64,000 bases of DNA from Zygaena filipendulae (Eukaryota; Arthropoda; Insecta; Lepidoptera; Zygaenidae): positions 3,992,001-4,056,000 of the forward strand of contig OU015664.1 of the NCBI GenBank assembly GCA_907165275.2, written 5' to 3'. Below, piece after piece: positions 23,435 through 34,300 of the stretch; position 1 is the first letter of the stretch; every line of letters begins with the position of its first letter. The notes under the pieces are model-generated. The model ran no database searches and was not told the origin of the DNA. It saw only the letters and a list, made by a program, of their open reading frames with translations. A program made the translations under genes and the position numbers.

Positions 23435-24261
23435 TACACATGCAGTAATAATAATAAAAATATTAAATTTTGCGATTTTTTTATTAATTCGTATTTAATA
23501 GAAATAGTATAACAGAGAGACATTATGTTCACTCTAGGTAGGCTATTCGTCTAAATTACTCTTTAGTATTCTTTTTTTTACTAGGCAACAAAATAGAAGC
23601 TACAATAAATGCCTTCGAAAGTGAAAATATGCTGACTTGAGAAAAACAACTTTCTATTGGGTCTGGAAATGATTGATTAATTATTGATGGTGGTGGTGCC
23701 TTAAAAAAGATTCCATATTGTAATCAAAATCTATATAATATTCTTCAATGGGTGATGAATGCTTGTAATTAATGCAATCATCAGACATCATACTCAGCAT
23801 AAAAAGTATATATAAAAGGTAAAATATATTTGTTACATAAGTAAATCTATAACCACATGGACTTGTCATTTATGTATGTTGTAACATAAAACAAGACTAC
23901 ATATTAGAATAATAATGCAATATAACAAGGTTATATAACCATTGTAGTTTCTCGTTCTTCAGTGCTATGCTATCCACAATGTCGTCGCTGAGAGGACGTT
24001 TCACTAGCTGCGGCAGCAACTGTTGTACTTTTAAATAACAAAAGAAAAACAAAAAATAACAAACGAGACTAAGTTATATAACATGTTATATAACATTCAG
24101 TGTCCACATTATTTGTAACATGTTATATAATGTGTTTTGTTACGTAGTGTGTACGACCGCAAAGAGCCATGACCAATGGTGCTTCGAGTAGGATTTTAAC
24201 TTTTGTTGACTTACTAGCATAATAATTATGTTGAAATGCTTGCTACCTTGCTAAGTTTTTT
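23435..24261. other. Convergent 3' intergenic region NAA20 / crooked neck
   Basis: Contains the probable NAA20 poly(A) signal AATAAA at 23453-23458. On the minus strand the nearest AATAAA for crooked neck is near 23476, implying overlapping 3' ends or use of a variant signal. The word TAACATGTTATATAA occurs twice (about 24080 and 24117). No gene seen. Confidence 0.5.
23453..23458 (+). terminator. Poly(A) signal of NAA20
   Basis: Canonical AATAAA 19 bases after the NAA20 stop codon, within an AT-rich tail. A very short 3'UTR is implied if this is the signal used. Confidence 0.5.
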
Positions 24262-27200
24262 TTAACTATCCATATTTTCATTGTTAATTGGTGGAGTTTT
24301 TGGACTTTCTTGGCCCTCTTCATCATTTGTATCAGTTGTTTCTTTCTTCTTACGCCATTGTTTTGCAGCTGCAAGAAGTTTCAAGTTAGGACGCACCATC
24401 TCATCTTCAGGGAATATGTAATCAAAAACTTCTTCCCAGCCTTCTTCGATGCCTCCTTCACTGACAATCTTTTGTCTTTTCTTGACTCTACGTGGCATTT
24501 TGGCTGTGACTTTTTCTAGTTGGGATTCATCTCCTGTTTCGATCTCAAACTCCTTCCAAGCTTCTAACAATAATACTCGGGATTCTTTTTCACCAGCCAA
24601 CCTAAGACTTTCATTAGCGCGTTCATAAACACGCCTTGCTAATTCAACATTGATGTTATCAGCGTTTTCAGCATTCAATTCAAACTTTGCATAAGACAAC
24701 CAAACTTTTACATGAACAGTCCTCTCTAGCAACCTTTCGTAGAGAAGTCTGGCCTTCTCTGTTTCGCCCTGAGAAACCTCAAAGTCAATGTAACTTTTCC
24801 ATAAAAGTTCAGGCATATCTAACCTTGGTTGCTCCACAGCTATTTCATATATTGCTCTTGCTCTATCTATGTCACCTAATAAAGTTTCCAATTCAGCAAA
24901 TTTGATCCATGTTATGCAGTTCTCTGGACCATATTCCAAAAACTTTTGATAAAGTATTCTACACCTGTCAAATTCTCTCAATTGAATTTCCAAATCGATG
25001 TAACCCCTGTACAATTTATCTCTTGGGCACATACCAAGAGCCATTCCTAAAGTTTTTCTAGCTTGCTTTAAATTTTTGCATCTTACTTCAAATTGTGCAT
25101 ACATGAGCCATATTTTGGAAAATGTCAATATTTTATGAGGCAATAGTTCTAAGCAGGTTCTGTACACTTGTCTTGTACGTTCCAAATCTTCAGCTTCTAA
25201 CTCTTCATATAGTGCATAGTTTATCCATAAGTAAATGTAACGTCGCCAAAATTGCTTCTCTTTCGATGGAGGTACATTCGCTATTGCTCTTTCATATGTG
25301 TCTCTAACAACCTCAACATTACCTTCATTTTCAACAAGTCTTATGTAGTCAAACCAAGCATCATAGTTTGTGGGGTTCTCTATGACCTCTTGTTCATACA
25401 TGTACTTCCTTTTATTGACAATAACATCTTCAATGCCACTTCTATCACCATACTTTTTCTCATGTATTGTGTAAGCTTTATAAAGTTCTTTGTTTTTGTC
25501 TTTAGGTATGTGATCCAATGCATATTTGTAAATTACTCTTGCTCTATCATGTTCTTTTTGGTTCTCTTCAAACTTGGCAAAAGCTATGAAAAGTCTTTCA
25601 TCTAGTTCTTCATCTCCAAAAAATTCTACAGCCCTTTCAAACACTTTTCTTGCTCCATTTATAAAACCATGGTTTTCTTCAAATTTTGCGTATTTAATCC
25701 AATTTTTAACATCAGGGTGGACCATGACAAACCTTTCATAAATTTGCCGAGCTCTATCTAGCTCTTTGTATCGTAGCTCAAAGTTGATGTAAGTTTGCCA
25801 AGCTTGTTCATCAGGTTGCCATTCCATCCAGCGTTCAAAAACCTTTAAACATATGACCATCATCATTATTATACTTTAAATGTAAAACTAAACTCCATGG
25901 ATCATCATCCGTGATACAAATCATTTTAGATACTGTTATGAATGAAAAAAATAAGATTGAAGTTGATGTATTATCTTACCTGTCTTGCTCCTGCAATGTT
26001 TTCTAGCATTTCTTCCATGTAAGTATATTTATACCAAAATTGAGATACCCTTGGAAGAATAGTGACAGCTCTATCCCACAAATTACGTGCATGGTTCACT
26101 TGCCTGTTCCGCATCTCCATTTCAGCATACTTCAGCCTTTAAGAATATTAATTTAATTTTCATTATTCTTACTAATATTATGAATGCGAAAGAGAGTTTT
26201 TTATTTGTTTCTTTGTTTCGCTTTCACACCTCAACGACTCAACGGATCATCATGAAATTTTGAATACACGTTGTCAGGGATACAAAGACGGACATAGGGT
26301 ACTTTTTATCCTGGAATTCCCATTGGAATTTTGAAATAAATGCGGAAGAAACTACATTAAAATTTGCATACTACCTACACGTCGTCAAGGATAGGTACAG
26401 AAAAAATATAAGGTAGTAAGACGCGAGTGACACCGCAGGGAACAGCTAGTATTAAATGATAAGTGTTGTTTTTCTAATTGGATGAGACTATTTTAAATAA
26501 TATCATTTATAAATAATTAGCTGTGCCCTGCGGTTTCACCCGCGGTAATTTCAGAGTGCCCGCAGGAATTCTGGGATAAAAAGTAGCCTATGTTCTTCTC
26601 TGTACCCCTGACAACGTGCATGCCAAATTTCATCCAAATCTGTATAACCGTTTTTGCGTGATTGAGGAACAAACATCTAAACGTCCAAACATCCACACTT
26701 TCACATTTATAATATTAGTAGGATAAATCCTACTTAATATTATAAATGCGAAAGTTTGTATGTATGGATGGATGGATGGATGTTTGTTACTCTTTCACGC
26801 AAAAACTACTGGATGGATTTAAATAAAACTTTACAATATTATAGCTTATACATCAGATTAACAGATAGGGTACTTTTTATCCCGGAATTCCTGCGGAAAC
26901 TCTGAAATTAACGCGAGTGAAATCGCGGGGCACTAGTTGAGAATAAAATAAAGAGACCACTTTTAAAAAGAAAATAATTGTTATCTTCCAATTTTAATAA
27001 TAATAAACTCTTCATTGAACACCACTTAAAATAAACAATAACAAAAAACAATTTTACTACACAGTGTGACAATCGGCGGTCTTATCGCTCAGAGCGATCT
27101 CTTCCAGACAACCAATTTTAGTAAACTTTTATAAAAATAACTGTGAATTTCGAAATCTTTCTGATATTGACTAAACATAAAAAATTTAAAAAACCTGTCA

Positions 27201-28203
27201 GTTCAAATGATTTATAACTTGAATTAGAATATTTGTCATTTAAGTATTACTTGCAAGATAAACGTAACTTACCAAAGAGTAATATTTCGGTGGGCCACAT
27301 CCAGTGCTCGCTCGTAAATAGAACGGGCCCTCTGAACTTGCTTTTGAGACTCTTCCCATTGTGCATATTTGAGCCAATTACCAATCACCTAAAATAACAA
27401 TAAAGAAATTTATCAAAAATTTATCATAACTTATATGTATAAGCATAGTAAGTACTTTGAAGTAGGTTGCTGCTAATAATGTTTTTTTTTATTTATTTAT
27501 AATTCAGGCAGGCAGTTGAAGCAACTGATAGATGCCTGTATCCAGTAATCCATTATTTTTTTTATCCTTTGTTTCAAATTCAGGTTAGTGGACAATTTGT
27601 GGGTTACTGTTTAAGTGCAGATAGCAGATTTCATTTGAGGTCCTCCTAAAATTAAAGCAGTAAGCAGTTTTTATGTGATTTAACTTATCTTTCTTTTTTG
27701 TAATATATACAATAATAATAAGTAAGTTCTTGTTAACTGTGATCAAAAATATAAGGTGCTTCACTATTCATTGTACAGTGTATACACATTTGAAAATCAT
27801 ACATGGTTCTAGGAGTTTTCAGTGTATATTAATAACAACATAGTTTAATCTGATTCATATCTTACCATTCTGTTTTTACGAATATTGTCTTCAAAAGCTT
27901 TTCTTTTACGAAGTTGGTAGTCTCTCAATTCTTCAGGATCTGATATTTTTTGCTTGGGTGGTGGTGGTTGGATTTCCAAATCTCTTTCTTTAGCTTCTCT
28001 TAGCAGCTGTTCTGCTGTAATTTGTATTTCCGCTGGCGCTTTATTCTTGACCTATAAAATTATTTCATAGTGAACTGTTACAAATCTTTAAGACATAAAC
28101 TTACCTACTTAAATATTGTTTTATAGCTTAACTCGAAACAAACTAGATTTTGTAGATGACCTACCTTTGCCACTTTCGGCAGTTTTGTAACTTTGCCGTC
28201 CAT
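24262..28203 (-). CDS. crn: Crooked neck / CRNKL1 splicing factor
   Basis: HAT-repeat scaffold of the Prp19-associated (NTC) spliceosomal complex, homologue of yeast Clf1/Syf3; nuclear. Exons on the minus strand, 28203-28165, 28051-27866, 27388-27273, 26136-25980 and 25842-24262, join in phase to 692 aa, near the usual 690-700. Landmarks: '[21 protein letters not shown]' region at the N-terminus with the typical PPPPKQKI stretch; successive half-a-TPR repeats such as [59 protein letters not shown] and [10 protein letters not shown]; and near the C-terminus '[23 protein letters not shown]', as in human CRNKL1. The last exon encodes 527 codons including the stop. Introns 1 and 2 look plain, and intron 3 (26137-27272) is crowded with Helitron-like repeats. 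The start [13 protein letters not shown] is the only ATG in frame before the conserved block. Confidence 0.97.
26167..26449 (+). mobile_element. Helitron-like element in crn intron 3
   Basis: Starts TCTTACTAATATTATGAATG, has the 'TTTCGCTTTCACACC' and 'TACTTTTTATCCTGGAATTCCC' blocks, and ends ACAGCTAG followed by T. It contains an internal second partial unit (26340-26430). Confidence 0.7.
26518..26723 (-). mobile_element. Helitron-like element in crn intron 3
   Basis: On the minus strand it runs from TCCTACTAATATTATAAATG to CGCAGGGCACAGCTAA; the terminal CTAG is mutated to CTAA, which still fits CTRR. Well preserved middle: GGCATGCACGTTGTCAGGGG. Confidence 0.72.
26728..26936 (+). mobile_element. 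Helitron-like element in crn intron 3
   Basis: Starts TCCTACTTAATATTATAAATG, carries a GGAT microsatellite near 26762, and ends GCGGGGCACTAG before T. It lies head to head with the preceding copy, with 4 bp between the two starts. Confidence 0.72.
27042..27125 (+). repeat. LINE-type 3' end fragment in crn intron 3
   Basis: The segment GGCGGTCTTATCGCTCAGAG..CGATCTCTTCCAGACAACC matches 19032-19077. Only this tail is recognisable. Confidence 0.5.
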
Positions 28204-28519
28204 GCCGCTAAGCTTTTTGATTTTAGGAAGCTATATAGTTTCACTTTTGTTTCAATTGTGTTCCAAAAGAAGTAGACTTTGGTTTGCACCCCAAATAATA
28301 AATTTATGAAAATAGAGCCTTCAGCCCTTGAATTATATCGAGCAACCAGCCAGAGAACTATACGGGGCAGTAGATAATGTCTATTATAGTCAGTACATAA
28401 CAGAATTAGCGTACAAATTTACGAGACTTATGACTTATGCAGTGATTATTATTTTAACAATTAAGTAAGGAATTCAGAATTTCAAAAAAAAAGATTGAAG
28501 CAGGTTGCAGTATAGACCA
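28204..28519. other. 5' flank of crooked neck
   Basis: Presumed promoter and 5'UTR of crn on the minus strand. No TATA box or initiator could be chosen. It ends at the hAT insertion whose TSD starts at 28520. Confidence 0.4.
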
Positions 28520-28527
28520 CAAACAAC

Positions 28528-29592
28528 TAGGGATGTGAAAAAATAATCGATTTTTTAAATAATCGATTAAAAATCGATTATTATTTTTAAAAAATCGATT
28601 TTAATAACTGATTTTATTTTTAAGAATAATCGATTAATAATCGATTTTTTTTATAATCGTTCAATCGATTTTTATCCTGGGATTCCCATGGGAAGGCCTA
28701 TTTAAGCAAAGCAAGAAAAAGAAAAAAAATATATCCATAAATTATTTAAATAGAGCGTTTCAAAATTCATACTTTAGACTTTACCACCGAAACGCGGAAT
28801 GACGTCACTAGGTCAAAATTACGCCTTATTAATCTGTGGTACAAATGTCACTCGTATTGAAAGGGTCATTTGACACTGACAGACATATAATTTCAATATC
28901 CAAAAGCGAAATTAAGGTTGAACTGTATCGAGTTACTTCCAAAAGTTCCAGTAAAGAATCTGTAAGTACATATGCACTGTATTTAATGCCAGATGTGACA
29001 CGAAATAAACCCTGCTGGGTTTTTGTGTCTGACCTTGTAAAAATTTTGTACTTTTTTTCTGAGTAGATAAATAAAAAAAAAAACAAAAAAAATCGAAATG
29101 CAACTTACCGTTGCATTTTAAAGTAAAAAACTTCAGAAAATGGAAAATATGCGTTGACTGTATGCTCTTAGTTTCTTTTGCTTTTTTTGAAAGAGGTAAA
29201 TGTTTAAAAAAAAAATAAAAGTGAAGAGTGAAATGTGTTAAGCGTGGCTGTGATTGGTGTTTCGTTTCAACGTTCAGTTTCACAAAATTAAAAGTTAAAT
29301 ATCTTAGAAACTATTGAATTTTTTTTGTTAATCTTTCACGATAACGCTTTTCTAAGGCTCTGTTTTTGAAATATTTCTTATAATAAATTTCGTGCAAGTA
29401 CCCTATTGTTCAAATTATCCTCAGAGTTTTATTGCTAAAAGCATGCAGATTTTCATCGTAAAAAATCGATTTTATATTAAAAATCGATTTTTTTCCTCAT
29501 TTAAATCGATTAATCAAAAATCGATTATTTTTAAAGAGACAAAAATCGATTAAAATAAAAATCGATTTTTTTTTCTCAATGTCACATCCCTA
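28528..29592. mobile_element. hAT-like element with ATCGATT-rich subterminal arrays
   Basis: The terminal inverted repeat TAGGGATGTGA begins at 28528 and its complement TCACATCCCTA ends at 29592. CAAACAAC flanks both ends perfectly (28520-28527, 29593-29600), giving an 8-bp duplication. About 150 bp inside the left end and 125 bp inside the right end are packed with AATCGATT and AAAATCGATTTTT words. The core, 28695-29405, is module C, also present at 20847-21352. No transposase frame; non-autonomous. Confidence 0.88.
28695..29405 (+). repeat. Module C, copy 2
   Basis: Same sequence as 20847-21352 with an extra stretch of about 200 bp (28935-29135) holding TACATATGCACTGTATTTAATGC-type sequence and an A-rich run. 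It carries a TGACGTCA palindrome at 28800-28807, as copy 1 does at 20951-20958. Confidence 0.75.
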
Positions 29593-29600
29593 CAAACAAC

Positions 29601-30242
29601 CACAAAATTAACTATGTTTCAGATTAGTGATGCGACGCGAGTCGTTTTTGTCAAATTCGTTTTCGAGTGAAAAAAAATTGACTCGAGTTCGTTTGCACTC
29701 GAGTTACCGAGTCAACTTGGTGCGCCGAGTAGATTCGGTAAGCTCTACGCTAGATGTCACTTCGTCACTAGTCGACGTTGGAGACTTTACAAGTTCAAAC
29801 TTTCTATGTAATAAAATAAAAGTAGCTTGTGGCATGCACAACTGGTATCCGACGCGTCGCGTCGAGAGCGCATCGAGTATAACAATTCAGTAAAACGTGA
29901 ATAATTGTAGTATTTGAATACTAAGTCATTTCATACGCGAAATGAATCGTCAAAAGGTGCGTTCTGAAACCACATACATGGATGTCGTAGAAGTTACAAA
30001 AACAAAAATAAATTGATATCTTTTTTGTGGCTACTTATAGAGATAATTTTTGTGTTTTTTAAGATCTTAAAAAATAAGGGTATTTTTCATATATATATCA
30101 TATATGGTCACCATTGTTTCGTCTCGAGTACGATTTGGCCAACCTTCTTTGACAAAAAAAATGTCAGTTGTCAAATGTCACGTACGTCTCTAGGTAGTTT
30201 GTGTCCGTCTATGATTTTATTAGATTTTAGTTGAGGATTTTA
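29601..30242. other. Intergenic, nothing recognised
   Basis: A moderately GC-rich patch (29625-29890) contains several GACTCGAG and GACGCGTCGCG-like words. The open frames across it have no family resemblance and no splice context. Treated as non-coding. Confidence 0.4.
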
Positions 30243-30291
30243 GATTTAGGCTCAGACGAAATAAAAAGTCTATTTCGTCTGAGGATTTAGG
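30243..30291. mobile_element. 33-bp palindromic insertion with 8-bp TSD
   Basis: GATTTAGG at 30243-30250 and 30284-30291 brackets 33 bp: CTCAGACGAAATA, a 7-base centre AAAAGTC, and the perfect complement TATTTCGTCTGAG. The first 18 bases are identical (reverse complement) to the 18-bp insertion at 15915-15932. No longer parent element with these ends is in the window. Confidence 0.8.
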
Positions 30292-31395
30292 TATTAATTT
30301 TCATTTCAGAATTATCGACTTATCGAACAAACTAGTGGTTATATTATACTCCTTGTGCACAAAGTTCTATTAGGTACATAAAATGTTTTGGATTTTTTTT
30401 GTAGATAACTCAGTAGGTACCTGAAAAAGATTTTAAAATCCAACTAAATTAATGAAATCACATATTTTATGTAAACCACTATATCAAGTTATTGAGAAAT
30501 GTTTTCTGTGATACGTTTCGTCTCGCTTAAAGTAACCTTAACAAGATTTTGTAAGTAGAAAGTTTATTTATTACTAGCCTCACTAGCCCACTAGCGGTTC
30601 CCCCCCGCGAATTTCGGAATTCCTTCAGGAACTTTCTTTTTCTAAAATCAAAGTAGCCTTAGTTACAGGTCACTCCTTATTTATTTATTAATTTAAAAGT
30701 TACCCCAACATAGTATACACACTTACCGCAAAAAGAAAAATAACATCAGAAACAGGAAGCAGAAGTATTAAGAGCAGTAGTTATTATATAGTAATATGAT
30801 ATTTAGATACGCAATTTATTTCCAGCTGTGGAGGACCTAGGGCAAATTTTTTATTTGTAAATATAGTTTTTATTTTATGCATATTTATTGTTTGAATATA
30901 TTTTCAATGTAATTAGCTAAGTATGTGTAGATACTAAATATCTAATACCTATAGCTTTGATTAATTAATTGCTAATTATATTTATTGTATGTAATGGAAA
31001 GTTGAATATTATAATGAATTTACTGACAGTTACAAAGGTCCATAGTTTAGAATTCATTTATATTTATTTATTTATAACTATGCAATACCTTGACCAAAGC
31101 GTTATAAACTAGTAGCAATGGACACGTAATTGAAACTCAAATAATAGCAGTTCAATTAAAATTGTTTATGAAATTATCTTCGGTTAAATTATTATCGATA
31201 AAATGTACGATTAGAGGGATGAATTGTAAAACCAGGACACTTTAAAAACCCAGGACACAACTTAAAAAGTCAAGATCACACCCCAAAAAATCAGGACATG
31301 TCCTGAGAAAACAGGACAGTTGGCAACTCTAGTCTTGACTCTTGACCCCCACTAAAATCTAACAGTGTCCATCAATTTTAACAGTTTCTGTATGG
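30292..31395. other. Intergenic, mostly featureless
   Basis: AT-rich. A Helitron-like fragment is visible at about 30586-30690 (CTAGCGGTTCCCCCCCGCGAATTTCGGAATTCC). Around 31235-31320 the words CAGGACA and AGGACAC recur several times. No exon could be supported before 31396. Confidence 0.4.
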
Positions 31396-34300
31396 ATGTT
31401 GACCTTTTTCGATATTTTCGGTCTCAAGAAATTAATACTTAAAACATGTGATGTTAACCTGTAGTTAGATTATAAAATTAGCTTTAGATCTTTTCTTATG
31501 TAGGTATACTTTAAAATTACTATTGTACCTAATAATCATTGCTTAATTTAATAAATAAAATAAAAAATCAAAATATAATGTCAACCCATTGCTCAATATA
31601 TTTTGTAATACTGATTCATGTAGTGGTCATAGTCTCTTTGTGACATAAAATAATTAATAACCAACTAAACTTGCACTCATTATATTCACACATATTAATT
31701 CCAGGTTCACATTACAAATATCAATATAAAGTTCATAGAGCTACTCCCATCAAGTATATTATGATACTGAATACATGATTCATATTATCATATAATAAAT
31801 CAATAATATCAATAAATAATTAATAACCAACTAAACTTGCACTCATTATATTCACACATATTAATTCCAGGTTCACATTACAAATATCAATATAAAGTTC
31901 ATAGAGCTACTCCCATCAAGTATAGAACATCAAAATTCAATGAACAATATGATTATGTTAAAAATGAACTGGAAAGTCATATCCCAGACTGGACATCACT
32001 TAAAAACAATGTTCTCAAGAAACAGGGTGGTATAAATATGAAAAATGTTGATGGTATATTATTCAAAATTATGATCAATGACAAATTAATTGATGCTGCT
32101 CAATCATTTGCTACTTATTTAAAAAAATCTTCTGATAATCTATCTTTGGGCGCATTGAATGGAATATTAACATTATACTATGAAGTTGGCATTAAAAATA
32201 AACTTCCAGACACTGAGCAAGAACATATATTAGAAATTTATACAAACCTCTATAAAAAAATACAATTTTTGGATTATACAACTGGTGAAGCGCTTTTAAA
32301 ATCCTTATGTGTTATTGATGAATGGGAAAAAGCTTTAAAAGTTTTTCATGATATACATTTGAGTGGCATACCCTCACATTTAGTTTATAGTACACTAATA
32401 GCAACTCTTTTCAAACAAAATAAAAGAGATGAAGCATTTGATTTGATTAATAGGAGCATTACGAACAAAAGACCAATCCAACACATTGCTTATGAAGCAT
32501 GGATAAATTACATTTTAAGGCAACATAAATGCAAGGAAACTATAGTTAAACATTTAGACGAAATATGCTTGCATATATCAAACACGAATGCTGTGATCAC
32601 ACCACTGACTGCTGAAAAAATTAAACAAACATATGCGAGTCAAGACTGGAAAGCACAGTATACAGAAATAAGAAGATATACGTGGGTGTTTTTCTCTTGA
32701 GCTTATCGAAATTTAATCCTATTCATCACCTTCTTCACATGTCGAAAAAGATTATTTTTCTAAAAAGTATCTTCTGTTTCAGAGGACTTTGTCAATGCTG
32801 TAAGCAAAAATTAGATTGTTTACTAACAGAAAATGAATTTAAAACTCTTCAAAAAACAGTGAAAGAAAGAATGATTGTAGGTTCCGATCTTTTTTTAAAG
32901 TCATCTCCATTGGAGTTGGATCGGTTTATTAAGTTTATAGAGAAAACGGCTCCATATGACATTGTATTGGATGCATTAAATGTATTTTTTGCAGCAGGCA
33001 AAGTACATAACTCAGTCAAAATATTATTTTTAAAACAAGTTGTTGATGAATTCCTAAGAAAGGACAAGAAGATACTACTTTTGGGAAGGAAACACATGCT
33101 TAGATGGCCCAAAAATCAAATTGAGTATTTAATGAGCAAAACTTGTTATTTCTTCACAGAAGACTTGTAAGTTGACAAAGGAGTTCAAATACTTGTGATG
33201 AAAAATACGATGTGTGTGGTATCGATTGCGGAATCGCGCACCGCGGGTTTGTACGAAAACCTCAGTGCGTGAGTCAGACTCGCACTTGGTTTTCTTTCGT
33301 AATTTCACCATACCGCCATACATTCACAACGTTCTCTAGCAGTTCGAAGAAGATATTTCCTTCCATAAGGACTATAAAGTCTCTAAATATAATGCCTGTT
33401 ACATATAATATGGACTGACGGACAGGAAGAGTTCTGTTAATTTAAACAAAAAACATTTAATATTCAAGCATCAATAGGAATATTTTAAATGTGGAAGTGT
33501 GGATGTTTGTATATTTGGCTGTTTGTTACTCAATCACGCAAAAACGGCTGAACGGATTTGGATGAAATTTGGCATGCACGTTGTCAGGGGTACAGAGAAG
33601 GGCTTTTTATCCCGGAATTCCCGCGGGGATTCCGAAATCGGTATTTTGTTATTTTTAGCTTTTTAGTTTGGTGTTTTTGGAAGTCTGTTTAAATTTTTTT
33701 GTCAAAATTTTGTTTTAATAGGGTGATTCTGGGTGATCCTGCAATTCCCGTGGCAACTCCGAAATTACGGCCGGTGAAACACTGGTGGACAGCTAGTCAG
33801 TTATTGTTAAATTGTTTTAGGTCTCAAGATGATCCATACTTTATAACAGCAGCAATCCTCAGTGGTTCACACACCGATATTCTATCAAAGGATCTATTGA
33901 GAGATCACAAGTTTGTGTTGAAGGATGAAAAGTTGCAAAACATATTTCTGAGGTGGCAGTGGCAACACCAATGGACGGTATTCTATAGTAAGGGTAGAAA
34001 ACCAAACATACTGGTGATTATTTTTAAATTTATTAGTCCATAAAATAATTATGTATACTCATAGTAAGATTATTTTTATATAGTGATGCATACTTGTAAT
34101 GAAACCTGTAGGGCAATTATGTAACTTTTGTTTCATTCGTATTTCAGTTTCAATCAGAAAGAAATGCGGTTTTGTGATTAATTAATGATGTTTAGGCAGC
34201 ATCAAATTTTGAAGTATGTTTATTTTGGTTGATTGCTAGATGTTGTGCATATTTTAATCGCAAAACCGTTATATTTTTGATTGTAACCAAAAAATTATAG

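Noticed and set aside
31649..31758. Upstream copy of the PRORP acceptor as the true exon start
   Set aside because: Reading from it meets an in-frame TGA in the 55-bp spacer, whereas the downstream copy keeps the frame.
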